Shown here in pieces: positions 1 through 10,600 of a stretch of 59,909 nucleotides of DNA (its first letter is position 1; each line of letters begins with the position of its first letter). The notes beneath the pieces are model-generated. The model did not search any database, was not told the DNA's origin, and worked only from the letters and a program-made list of their open reading frames with translations. A program made the translations under genes and the position numbers. This DNA comes from CAYLLN01 sp036496265 (GTDB taxonomy: Bacteria; Planctomycetota; Planctomycetia; Pirellulales; Pirellulaceae): positions 1 through 59,909 of the forward strand of contig DASXLL010000149.1 of assembly GCA_036496265.1 (NCBI GenBank). The letters are read 5' to 3'.

Positions 1-342
1 GCACTGCCGGTGGGCGTCGAAAAAACGCCCATTGGCCCGCTCGATCAGTGTGGCGTATGGCAAATCATTTCGCCAAGCAGTAGCCAAAAAACCGAGAAAT
101 CAGCCCGGAGTGACGCCAAACCAGCAACACCCGCAGCGAAACCGGTGGTTGAAATAGCATGCAATCTGGCGAGTCGAACGGAAAGCGATTTGCGCGTGCC
201 TGAGCCGCTGCTGAAAACGCAGACGCTGGCGGTGATGGCGGCCGGATGGATCACGCGGCCGATTTGGTTTTATTTTGTAGCGGCCGCGTGGGGTCTGGCA
301 GCGGTGGAATGGTTCCTTTATCAGCGGCGGTGGATTAGCTGA
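1..342 (+). CDS. C-terminal end of a VWA/BatA-type membrane protein (5' truncated by window)
   Basis: The frame is open from base 1, so the gene begins upstream and only about 113 residues are visible. The segment contains GPLDQCGVW, then an alanine/proline/lysine-rich linker, IACNLASRTESDLRVPE, and one terminal membrane helix with a basic tail (about WFYFVAAAWGLAAVEWFLYQRRW). From memory, this ending is typical of planctomycete VWA proteins with an N-terminal BatA-like region, usually encoded just before a second VWA protein. Its TGA overlaps the next ATG (TGATG), which implies translational coupling. The VWA domain itself lies outside the window, so the family call rests on the tail and the context. 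Confidence 0.65.
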   Translation, partial: ALPVGVEKTPIGPLDQCGVWQIISPSSSQKTEKSARSDAKPATPAAKPVVEIACNLASRTESDLRVPEPLLKTQTLAVMAAGWITRPIWFYFVAAAWGLAAVEWFLYQRRWIS

Positions 343-2996
343 TGGACGGAAACACGTTAGCCCTCGAACTGACACATCCGGCGCGGCTGGTTTGTCTGGC
401 GGTCTTGCCGGTGCTGGCCTGGATTTTCATTCGCAGCCTCGTCGATTTTCCCTATTGGCAGCGAATCGTGTCGCTGGCGCTGCGGTCGCTAATTGTCGTG
501 CTATTGGTTCTGGCGCTGGCGGGTTTAACGCTACTAAAGGAGACCAGCGAGAAATATGTCGTGTTCGTGGTCGATCGTAGCACGAGTGTCGGCGACGAAT
601 CGACTCGGGCCGCGGACAAGTTCCTGGAGGATGCGCTGACGAATGTCGGAGCCAACAAGTATTCGATTTTGCCGTTTGCCAGCGAGCCCGGCCAAATGCA
701 ACAGTCTGTCGCGGCTGTGGAGATCGAATCCAACGAAAGCGATCCGCAGAAAGCAAAGGCGCTCCGCGACGGCACGCGAATTGACGCGGCGCTGGAGGCC
801 GCGGTGGCCGCGATTCCGCCAGGCTATGTGCCCAGCGTGGTGCTGGTTAGTGACGGCAACGAGACGCTGGGCGACGCGTTGAAAGCCTCGCTCACGGCAG
901 GGTTGCCGATTTCGACGGTGCCCCTGGCAACTCGCAGCGATCCAGAGGTGCAATTGGCAGCCGTTTCATTGCCGGCCCAGGTTCGGCAGGGAGAGCCGTT
1001 CAACGTCGAGGTGGTGATCAACGCCAATCACGATGACGAGGGGACCGTGACGGTGTATCGCGGGGCTCACGAGGTGGTTCGCGAAACGCGGGCGATCAAA
1101 AAAGGAGAAAACCGATTTCGATTTCAACAGACCGTAACCAGCGAAAGGCTGGCTCATTACACGGCCCGCGTCCAAGGTTTGAAGAACGACACGTTGCTCG
1201 ACAACAATTCGGAGAGCGGGTTGGTGTTCACGTCGGGCAAGCCGCGTGTCCTGATCATCGAGAGCGATCCGAAATTGATTCGCGAGTTGACGTTTGCCTT
1301 GGAGCAAGAAGACATTCAGGTTGATTTGCGTCCGCCGACGGGAATGCCCGACAACCTCGCGGATCTGCAGAACTACGAGCTACTCATCTTGTCGAACGTT
1401 CCCGCCACGGCGCTCTCGCAGCGGCAAATGGAAGTGGCGCGAACCTTCGTGCAGGATTTGGGGGGCGGCTTCATGATGCTCGGCGGCGAGCAGTCGTTCG
1501 GCTTGGGCGGATATTACAAATCGGTGCTCGAGGAGATCTTGCCGGTCCGAAGCGATTTCGAGAAAGAGAAAGAAAAGCCGAGCTTGGGAATGGTCCTCGT
1601 GATCGACAAATCGGGCTCGATGGGGGGCGACAAGATCGAAATGGCCAAGACGGCGGCCCGCAGCGCGGTCGAGCTGCTCGGAAATAGCGATCAGGTCGCT
1701 GTGATTGCATTCGACGGCGACACCTACGTCATGAGCGACATGCAATCGGCGGCGAACAAGCTGCGAATTGCCGACGAGATCGGGCGCATCGAGGCCGGCG
1801 GCGGAACGTCGATGTATCCGGCGATGGAGCGAGCGTATGAATTGCTGGCAGCGACGCCAGCCCGCCTCAAGCATGTGATCATCTTGACGGACGGCATCTC
1901 GGAGCCGGGAGATTTCCTGGGGGTCGCTGCGACCATGCAGTCGGCGCGAATCACCTGTTCAACAGTGGCGATCGGCGAAGGCGCCGACAAGGACCTGCTC
2001 GAAGAGATTTCCCGCACCGGGCAAGGGCGTTTTTATGTCACGGACGATCCGGCGGCGATTCCGCAAATTTTTGCCAAGGAGACCGTGACGGCCAGCAAGA
2101 GCGCGATCAACGAGCAGCCCTTTGTGCCGCAGATCGTGCGGACGACGCAGACGTTTGCCGATTTGGATTTGGAGAACTCCCCGTTCCTGCTGGGCTATGT
2201 CATGGCGCGGCCGAAGCCGACGTGCGAGGTGATTTTGGCCAGTGAGAAGGGTGATCCGCTCCTGGTTTGGTGGCGCTATGGTCTGGGAATGACCGTGGCA
2301 TTTACTTCGGACGCGAAAGCCCGCTGGGCCGCTGAATGGTTGACCTGGCCAGGATATGCGAAGTTTTGGGCGCAACTCGTACGACACGCGATGCGCAAGA
2401 GCGATGCCAAGGGAGTCGCCGTGGAAGTGAATCAGCGGGGTGGGCGGGCAATGCTAACGCTCGACGCAATCGACGCAGCGGGCCGGTTCATCAACGCGGC
2501 GGAAACCGAGATGACGATCATCGATCCCCAACTGGGAACGAAGAAAATCCCTCTCAACCAAAGTGCCCCCGGCCGATATGTCGCCGATTTCGGGACGCCG
2601 CTCGCGGGTGCCTATCATCTGGAGCTGACGCAGAAAGTAGGCGGCCAGGTGCTCTATCAGCAGTCGAGAGGAATTTCTGTCGGTTACAGCGACGAGCTAC
2701 GGCTGAAGCCAACGAATGAAACGTTGCTCAAATCGATCGCCGAGGTCTCGGGCGGCAACTTCAAAATCAGTTCCGATGAAGTTTTTGCCCCGACGCAAAG
2801 CACAGCGCGTCGGCCGACGCCGCTCTGGCCTTGGCTTGTCAGCGCAGCCGCCCTGCTTTTGGTAATCGATGTGGCGCTGCGGCGAATCGATCTCAGTCTG
2901 ACGTTAGGCCGCCAAAATCAGGATAAACAGAGCGTGAAGCCGCCCAGTTTCACAAAACAGCGCTCGGCGACGGCAAAAAACAAAGTCGCTGTCTAG
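342..2996 (+). CDS. membrane protein with two VWA domains and a class I glutamine amidotransferase-like domain
   Basis: 884 residues. Two N-terminal membrane helices (about 15-31 and 45-65) precede a first VWA domain whose MIDAS is D78-x-S80-x-S82 (VVDRSTS). An Ig-like stretch follows, then from about residue 300 a Rossmann/GATase1-like segment (RVLIIESDP...LLILSNVPA...GGGFMMLGGEQSF). A second VWA domain starts near residue 418 with a canonical MIDAS, D422-K-S424-G-S426. A helix near 827-846 returns the chain to the membrane. The family is widespread in planctomycetes and related to Bat/CoxE-like VWA proteins; its function is uncharacterised. The GATase-like region shows no obvious nucleophilic Cys, so it is probably structural. 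It starts inside the previous stop codon (TGATG), so it belongs to the same operon. Confidence 0.85.
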   Translation: MDGNTLALELTHPARLVCLAVLPVLAWIFIRSLVDFPYWQRIVSLALRSLIVVLLVLALAGLTLLKETSEKYVVFVVDRSTSVGDESTRAADKFLEDALTNVGANKYSILPFASEPGQMQQSVAAVEIESNESDPQKAKALRDGTRIDAALEAAVAAIPPGYVPSVVLVSDGNETLGDALKASLTAGLPISTVPLATRSDPEVQLAAVSLPAQVRQGEPFNVEVVINANHDDEGTVTVYRGAHEVVRETRAIKKGENRFRFQQTVTSERLAHYTARVQGLKNDTLLDNNSESGLVFTSGKPRVLIIESDPKLIRELTFALEQEDIQVDLRPPTGMPDNLADLQNYELLILSNVPATALSQRQMEVARTFVQDLGGGFMMLGGEQSFGLGGYYKSVLEEILPVRSDFEKEKEKPSLGMVLVIDKSGSMGGDKIEMAKTAARSAVELLGNSDQVAVIAFDGDTYVMSDMQSAANKLRIADEIGRIEAGGGTSMYPAMERAYELLAATPARLKHVIILTDGISEPGDFLGVAATMQSARITCSTVAIGEGADKDLLEEISRTGQGRFYVTDDPAAIPQIFAKETVTASKSAINEQPFVPQIVRTTQTFADLDLENSPFLLGYVMARPKPTCEVILASEKGDPLLVWWRYGLGMTVAFTSDAKARWAAEWLTWPGYAKFWAQLVRHAMRKSDAKGVAVEVNQRGGRAMLTLDAIDAAGRFINAAETEMTIIDPQLGTKKIPLNQSAPGRYVADFGTPLAGAYHLELTQKVGGQVLYQQSRGISVGYSDELRLKPTNETLLKSIAEVSGGNFKISSDEVFAPTQSTARRPTPLWPWLVSAAALLLVIDVALRRIDLSLTLGRQNQDKQSVKPPSFTKQRSATAKNKVAV

Positions 2997-3086
2997 AGTT
3001 TTTATTGCATTCAAACGAAAAAATGTTATTTTGAGGCGTCGCATGGGGGCAGTTTACGAAACCTCCTGGTTTGAGAAAGGGTCGCC

Positions 3087-4511
3087 ATGACCGAAGCGAT
3101 TCGAAACGGGCTTGATCCTGTCCATCGACGGCAACAGCAATTGCGGGCGTTATGGTTTGCGGCACTCGGGCTATTTGCCAGCGCCGCGATCCTGGTCGCG
3201 TTCGTCATTGTTCGCGCGATCAGCGGCTGGCATCCTATGACGGCCCTGATTTGGGGAGTCGCGATCGGCGGGCCCGCAATCGGTTTTATCGCCGGCAGCC
3301 TGTTGCGGCGCAAGTGGCGCGAAGCGGCCATTGCCGTCGATGTCTGCTATGGCTTCAAAGACCGAATTCTGACCGCGCTCGACTTTTTGGGGCGCGGGAA
3401 TATCAACCACGTGCAGCGGCTGGCGGTGGATGACGCCATCGAGCATCTGAATCGCGTCAATCCGCTCCAGGTTGTCCCGGACGATTCGCCGCGCGTTTTG
3501 CCGTCGGCCGTGGTCTCGATGGCAGTGGCGATTCTATTGCTGGTCTATACGACGCCGCCCACAGCCAGCGCGAAGGCCATGGTCGCACTGCCCGAGATTG
3601 TCGATTCAGCCGATCGAGCGGCCGAAGAGCTAAAATCATTGGAAGAATTTGCCCGCGAAGAGCAGGATGCGGAAATCGAGAAGCTCGTCAGTGAATTGAA
3701 ACAGGCCATTGAACAGTTAAAGCAGCCGGGAATCGAGCCACGTGAGGCTTTGGCAAAACTTTCGGCGATGCAGTCGGCGATCGAACAGCAGCAAGCGAAG
3801 TTCAACATGGGGCAAGTCGATGCGCAGCTCCAGGCCATCGGCAACTCGCTGGCATTGGCCTCGGCCATGGCGGAGGCGGGCAACGCGCTATCGAGCAAGC
3901 AATACGAAAAGGCCGCCGAAGAGCTGGAGAAGCTCGATCTGCCGCAGCTTGATCGACAGACCGAGAAAGCCATCAAGGAAAAGCTCGACGCGCTTGCCCG
4001 GCAAATGCAGGATTCCGGCTCCAGCTCGCTCGGCGCAACGGCGGGCGAGCTTTCGCAGGGCCTGGGTGGTGATGGCAAACGATTCAAGCGCAGTTTGAAT
4101 CGCTTGGCCATGCAGGTGCGCAACCAGGCGAAGCGAACGAAGCTGAACGACCTGTTGAAGAAGCAATGCGACTGCCTTTGCGAATGCAAGGAATTGAAAT
4201 GGGGCAAGGCCGCCAGTGGCAATCCGCTCGGTGAAGAGACGCCGAAATTCGGAGGCCAGTACGAATCGCGCTTGACCGGCCGCCAGTCGGATCAGGGGGA
4301 AATCGAGGTCGAAACAACGCATTCGCCCGAAGGCAAGCAGAACGCCCAACGCGAATATCGAACGACGTACGACAAGTACCGCAAGATCTCCGAGGCGGTG
4401 CTCGATAGCGAGCCGATTCCTCTCGGCCATCGCCAGACCATTCGCCGCTATTTCGAAGCCATCCGCCCGACCGATGCGGAAACGGATGCCACGCAAGCCG
4501 CTGCGAAGTAG
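3087..4511 (+). CDS. three-TM coiled-coil protein of the VWA operon, with CxCxCxC motif
   Basis: 474 residues, no family name recognised. Membrane helices lie near 21-45, 50-73 and 137-157, with a short conserved-looking domain between TM2 and TM3 (VDVCYGFKDRILTALDFL). A long Glu/Lys/Gln/Leu-rich coiled coil runs from about 170 to 300. Near the C-terminus four cysteines alternate in C361-x-C-x-C-x-C367, flanked by lysines, possibly a metal or disulfide site. AAAGGG about 6 nt before the ATG fixes the start. It follows the VWA gene by 90 nt and precedes the giant TPR gene by 106 nt on the same strand. Topology recalls DUF4175-like proteins, but I cannot support that family assignment. A cell-envelope scaffold role is inference. 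Confidence 0.75.
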   Translation: MTEAIRNGLDPVHRRQQQLRALWFAALGLFASAAILVAFVIVRAISGWHPMTALIWGVAIGGPAIGFIAGSLLRRKWREAAIAVDVCYGFKDRILTALDFLGRGNINHVQRLAVDDAIEHLNRVNPLQVVPDDSPRVLPSAVVSMAVAILLLVYTTPPTASAKAMVALPEIVDSADRAAEELKSLEEFAREEQDAEIEKLVSELKQAIEQLKQPGIEPREALAKLSAMQSAIEQQQAKFNMGQVDAQLQAIGNSLALASAMAEAGNALSSKQYEKAAEELEKLDLPQLDRQTEKAIKEKLDALARQMQDSGSSSLGATAGELSQGLGGDGKRFKRSLNRLAMQVRNQAKRTKLNDLLKKQCDCLCECKELKWGKAASGNPLGEETPKFGGQYESRLTGRQSDQGEIEVETTHSPEGKQNAQREYRTTYDKYRKISEAVLDSEPIPLGHRQTIRRYFEAIRPTDAETDATQAAAK

Positions 4512-4617
4512 CCTGTGGCCAAAGACAGATTGCCTCGGCCGCCGGCATTACAGCGGTTCACGGATCTCCGTGCCCGCTCGGGGGCATCAGCCGATTTTCT
4601 TCAGGAGAGCTAATGTC

Positions 4618-7600
4618 ATGCGCTGGTTCCATGCCTTTGGTTGCCTGAGCCTGATAACCGCCGCTGTCCATCTGACGTCGCTTACTGCGCTCCATGAGAC
4701 GCGGCTCTATGCTCAAGCGACGAATTCGGAGATCGATGAAGAGCTGGCGCGGCAGCGGCAAATTGTCGAGCGGTTTGTCGGAGTGTTGGAACGCAACCCG
4801 CGCCGCGGCACGGCGCTCGATCGCATTTACGGCTTTCATATCGAAAATGGCACGATCGAGAAGTTCGTCAAGGAATTGCGCGAGCGAGTGAATGCCCAGC
4901 CCGCTGACGGCAAAGGCTGGATGATTTTGGGAATTGTCGAAGCGCAGCGGGGTCGCGACTCGGCCGCGGTTGAAGCGTTGGCAAAAGCCCAGGAGCTGCG
5001 GCCGCTCGACCCCCTGGCGGCGTATTACTTGGGGCAGTGCCTGGTGCTCATCGGCCAGCCCGAAAAGGCGGTGGCGGCGTTCGAAGAAGCGATTGCCCGC
5101 AAGCCCGCTCAGGTCGATTTGCTGGAGATTTTTCAAGCCCTCGGCCGCGTCCATCAGCGGGCTCAGCGCAGCGACGAAGCGCTCGCGGTTTGGAGCCGCC
5201 TGGAGAAGCTTTTTCCCAGCGACCTGCGGGTGCAGGAGCAAATCGCGCTCACATTGGCTGAGGAAGGGCAGCTTGCTCAGGCTTTGCCGCGGTACGAAGC
5301 CCTGGCCCAGAAAGCGACGGACGACTATCGCCGGACGATGTTTCGCGTGGAAGTCGCTGATTTGAAGGTCAAGCTGAACCGGGCCAGCGACGGCATCGCC
5401 GACCTGGAGCAACTCATCGCCAAGCTCAATCCCGAAAGCTGGCTGTTTCGCGAGGTGCGCCGCAAGATCGAGGAAGTTTTCCTGCGGACCGACGATCAAA
5501 ATGGCTTGGCCAAATACTACGGCAACTGGATTGCCAAGAACGGGGATGATGTCGAGGCGATGGCCCGCCTGGCGCGTGTGCTGGCTCGACAGGCGCGTGT
5601 GCCCGAAGCTCAAGAATGGCTGGAGAAGGCTCTTAAGCTGGCTCCTTCGCGGAAGGACTTGCGGCTGGCGTTCATCGATCAGCTTGTCGACGACCGGCGC
5701 TATGCCGAAGCGGGACAGCAATATGCGGCGCTCGACAAATTCGATCCGAACAATCCGGATTATCTCCGCGACTGGGGCAAGGTTCTGCTCCGCGATACAG
5801 ATCGGCCCCAGGAGGAGCGGCAGCAAGCGGCGGAAAAAATCTGGCGGCGGCTCGTCGCCGCGCGCCCCACTGATCCCCTGATCGTGACCCAAGTCGCCGA
5901 TCTCTTTCGCCACGCGGAAATGCACGAAGCAGCGCTGGAGCTCTATCAGCAAGCCGTGACGATCGCGCCACATTCACCGCAGTATCGCGAATATCTGGGG
6001 GAGTTCTATCACATTCTGAAACGCCCAGACGAGGCGGTGGCCACATGGAAGAACATGGCCGCCGGCGATCAGCGAACGGCGTCGAATGTGTCCCGGCTGG
6101 CGGAAGTTTATGCTCAGTTTGGCTATCTCAAGGAAGCCCTCCTGGAAATCGCCGCCGCCTGCGAGCTCGATCCCAAGGATTTTGCGCTGCAATTGAAAGC
6201 GGCGGAGCTGCAAATTCGCGGCGAAACGTATCCGGCCGCTCTGGCGTCGCTGTCGCGGGCCCAGAAGCTGGCCCAAAATGACGAAGAGCACGAGGCGGTT
6301 CTCAATCAGCAAATCAAGATTCATGTCCTCGAAAACAAGCTGGCCGATCTGGCGGCCCAGCTCACCGCCCAGACGAAAACAGCCGTGGCGACGTTTGACG
6401 ATTGGTTTTTGCTGGCGCGGTATCGGGAGAATTTGCACGAGTATCCCGAAGCGACAGCCGCCATCAACGAGGCGCTGCAGCGGCAGCCCAATCATCTCCG
6501 CTCGTTGGCCTCGGCCGCCCGCATCGCCGAGCAAGCCGGGGACCTCAAGACCGCTGCCGATCTCAATCGCAAGCTGGCCGTGGTCGATCGCCGCGGAAAA
6601 AGCGAGTATCTGCAGCATGTTTCCGCGCTCGAAACGCAGCTTGGCCGTATCGACGAAGCGCTGGCCGCCGGACGCGAGCTTATCGCCGCTTCCCCTGGCA
6701 ATGTCGAGACCTACCAATTCTTTGCTGACCTCTGCTTTCGTCTGAATCGTCCCGACGAGGGGCTAACGGCGCTGCGGCGGGCCACACGCGTCAATCCGAA
6801 TGAACCTTCCCTGCTCATCTCGCTGGCCAGTGCTCTGGCCGGCCAGTTTCGTACTGACGAGGCCATCGAGCTTTATTGGCAGGCCTTTGAGAAGCACACA
6901 CAACTGGACGACAAGCTCGGCGACGTTAGCAAGTTAACCGACCTGTATCTTCAGGCGAATCACTTTGACCAGCTTCTGGAGCGACTGGAGCGAAACCGCC
7001 GCGAGGCCGATCAGCGCCGGGAGATGACCATCTGTCTCGCCCAGGCGTATCAATCGGCCGGCGACTTTGGCATGGCCCGCCAGGAATTGGAGCGATTGCT
7101 CAGCGAAAACGTGCGCGATACGCAGTTGCTGCTGCAGCTTTCCAAGCTGGCCGAAGCCGAATCCGATTTTGTCAACGCGGCCAAGTATCAGGAGCAACTG
7201 GCCAAACTGGCCCCCGGGCCGGAAAGCGATTATCGGCTGGCAAATCTTCTCTCCCGCGCTGGGAATATCCAAGAGTCGGCCGCGATTGTCGTGCGCTTGG
7301 CCGCCAAAGAGGAGAACAAGGAAAAACTCCTCCGCGGCATCGATGGTTTGCTGACCAATGGCGACCCCGAGACGGCCCTGCCGATCCTTGCTCAAAAGCT
7401 CCGCGAGAATCCGACCGACTGGGAGCTGCTTTATCGTCAAGCGGTGGCTATGGCCAAGCTTACGCCCGCTGCCGCGACGCCCCGCTTTCAAGCGCTGCTC
7501 GACTTGACCGTCAACGACGATGACCTAAGCACCGCGGCCAAAAGCGAGCAGAAAAAACCCAAGACCAAGCAAATTTCATCGCGGGCAGTCGTCCGCCGCG

Positions 7601-10600
7601 ACACGTCGCGGCTCGACGCGATCTGGGAAATCCGCCGGGCCGTCGGGTTGGACCAACAATCGTTTTACAACACGCAATCCCGCCCGGCCATCTGGATGCC
7701 GCGAGATTTTGGGCAATCACGCCTGGCGGCGCTGGGCTGGATTGTTCACTTGGAGCAAGATTCCGCTCAAGCGGATGCATTCGTTCAAGCCCGCCGCGAG
7801 CAAGCCGAAAAACCCGCCGCCACGACCCGCGAGCTGTGGGATTTCGTTTACTTGCAGCATGTTCGGGCCGACGAGCAAGAGCTGCGGCCCTTCACGCGCC
7901 GCCTGGCGGAAAGCGGCGGACGTCCCGAAAAAATACTGTATCTGTCATCGCTAGCCGGCCGCGTAAATGCGGAAGAGGCCGAAGACAGCGACGAAGGTCT
8001 CGCCGCGAAAGACAAAACTCCGCCGCTGCCGGCGGAGGAATTGGAATTCGCTCTGAAAATCTGGCAAGCGGTTCGAGGCAGCGCGCCGCAGGGTGGCGAA
8101 AGCGAATCAAACGGCGGGGCCGACTGGACAATCGGAACCATCTTGCACGAGCTGACTCGCGCCGGTCGCAAAGACGAAGCCGACCAGCTCTATGCCGAGA
8201 CGATAAAGCGCGCGACAACCAGCGACCAGCTCATCTCGGCGCTGCAGTTGGCTTCCACGCGTGACGACCGGCAGCAGGCGTTTGCCCTTTTCGATCAACT
8301 GGCTGCTAAGGATCTGCAAACGCAAGCCGCCAACCCCGCAGCGAGCTCGGGAGACATTCACAACGCAGGAGTAAATGCGCTGACCGAGATCATCGGTAAT
8401 GAAAAGACGCCTACGGCCGACGTGCTGGCCGCCCTCGATTGCTACCTGGCCGCCCGCGCCGCGAAGGTCAATCAGGCCCGCAGCAGCCTCACCTATCGCC
8501 CCAGCCGCACGAATAACCAGCCCGGCAGCACGTATCTCCAAATTCACATCGGCAAGAGCTATCGCGGTGTGCAGATCAGCTATCCCGCGCCGAACGAATA
8601 TTTCGACCAGCAGGGGCTCCAACTGTTGCGCACGGCCCTGGAGGTCTATCGCGCCCAGGACCTGACGAGCGATTTGATTCAGCACGCCCTCAACCGCGGC
8701 GAAGCAGCGCCGCAGACCCAGCGGCTGTTCGATCTGCTCGCCGCGGCTTACCTGCAAGTGTGGAGCGACGACCGCGAAGCGGCCGTCGGCACGCTCGCTC
8801 AGGCGACGGCACTGGTGCCGCAAGACACGGCACTGCGCCAGGAAGTGGCGCGGCTGCAATTGGAAATGGGGCAGCTCGACGAGGCGCTGGCGATTGCCGA
8901 ATCGATCTCGCCGCTTGACCAGCGATCCATGCAGCAGCGCGAGACGCTGGCCCTCGATCTGGCCGTGCGGCTGGGCGATCATCAGCGAGCACGCGAGGCG
9001 GCGCAGCGATTGTTTGGCTTGCGGCTGGACGCCGATTCGCAAATCGCGCTCGCGGGGCAGATGCGGCGGCTCGGGATGAACGAAGAAGCCGAGGCAATTC
9101 TCGCCCGAGCCCAGCGGCAAGCGGGCAGCAAGCTGTCGGCGCTCACGGCCCTGATGGGGCAACATCAGGCCCAAGGCAAGCTGGATTTGGCGGCCCAGGT
9201 TGCGCAGCAAATTCTCCGCCGGTCGCGGTCGGCCAGCGCATCGCAGGTGGCAATGGGCTATTCCACGTCCGATTCGCAGAGCCGCTCCGCCGCGCTGGCC
9301 TGTCTGGCACAAGCCGGCAAGCTGAAAGAGCTCATCGCGGGGATCGAAGAGCAGATTCAGCGCTCTCCCAGCGCGACGCAGCTTTATGAAACCCTCTCCG
9401 AATACTACCAGGCGGCGGGGGATGCCCAGAAAATGCTCGACTTGCAGGCGAAGGTCGTTTCGCTCCGCCCCGATGATGGCGACTTGCGCTTCCGTTATGG
9501 CCAGGAACTTTATCGCCGCGGCAAAGTGAACGAAGCCTGCGAAGAATTTCTGGTCGTCATTAAGAAGCAGCCGCGATTGATCGGCCAGCGCTACTATGAA
9601 GTTTCCAACGCTTTTCAGCGGGCCCGCAGAGAAGCGGACCTGGCCAAGGCCCTCACCGAGATCAATCTCAAGTCCATCGGCCAACCGTACATGGTATCGA
9701 ACCTGATCAGCAACATGATGCGCAACAGCGGCCGCTCCGGCAACGACAACGGCGCTCGCGCGGCCGGCATGCTGCTTTTCAAGAAGGCTTGGGAGGCGTT
9801 TCCCGATCAGCGCGCCGAGCTGATGTCGAATTTTTCCGGCAGCGAAATGTGGACTCAGCCGGAAGTGCTCGAATATGGCAAAAAGTCGCTGGTGCCGACC
9901 GTAGAGATTGCGAAGAAACAGCCGTGGTACGGCTTGAGCAACGCGGGCGTCAGCAGCGGGGGCCACATTTATTCCACTCTGCAAAGCGTGCTGGACGGCG
10001 CGACCAAGACGAATCAACTTCCTAGCGTGCGAAAAGACATCGCGGCTGCCATCGAGGAATTCCCGAATTGGAAGGTCGGCCCGATGCTGTTGGCGGTGAT
10101 TGATCTGCGACTGGGAAAAGAGGTTGACATGGAAGCAGCCCTCGCGCCATTGCTCGACCGGCCCAAGTCAGTCGGCAGGGAACTCTATTACGAACAGTGG
10201 ATCCTGGCTCAAGAGTTGGCGTCAAAGCCGAAGCATAAGGATTTGGCGCTCAAGCTTTATGAGTCCGCGGCGCTGAATTCCCGAGACGATGATTACAACT
10301 ACCAATATGAGTATTCCGCCGATCCACCCTTGGCGAAGCTATATCAATCCGTTGGCCGCCGGGAAGACGCTCGCAGGGTATTGCTGAAGTCCGTCCGCCA
10401 TCAGCCGCGAGATAACGGCAACTATCAGTACAACTTGTATCGACAGGCGGAAAGCCTCATCTCGATTGGCGGCCAATTTCAAGACCTCGATTTCCCCGTC
10501 GATGCTCTGCGGACCTATCGCGAGTTGCTGACGAATCCGGCCTACAACGATCCGCTTATTACCAACTTTACCGGCCGTGATCCCGAGTACTATCTCGGCC

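Noticed and set aside
4474..4617. Earlier start for the giant TPR protein
   Set aside because: It would overlap the preceding gene and lacks a ribosome binding site and signal peptide; AGGAG and a signal peptide support 4618.
8107..10017. 636-codon minus-strand frame inside the giant TPR gene
   Set aside because: It is an antisense shadow of a strongly coding region with no domain, start site or neighbour support; the plus-strand TPR frame is continuous over it.
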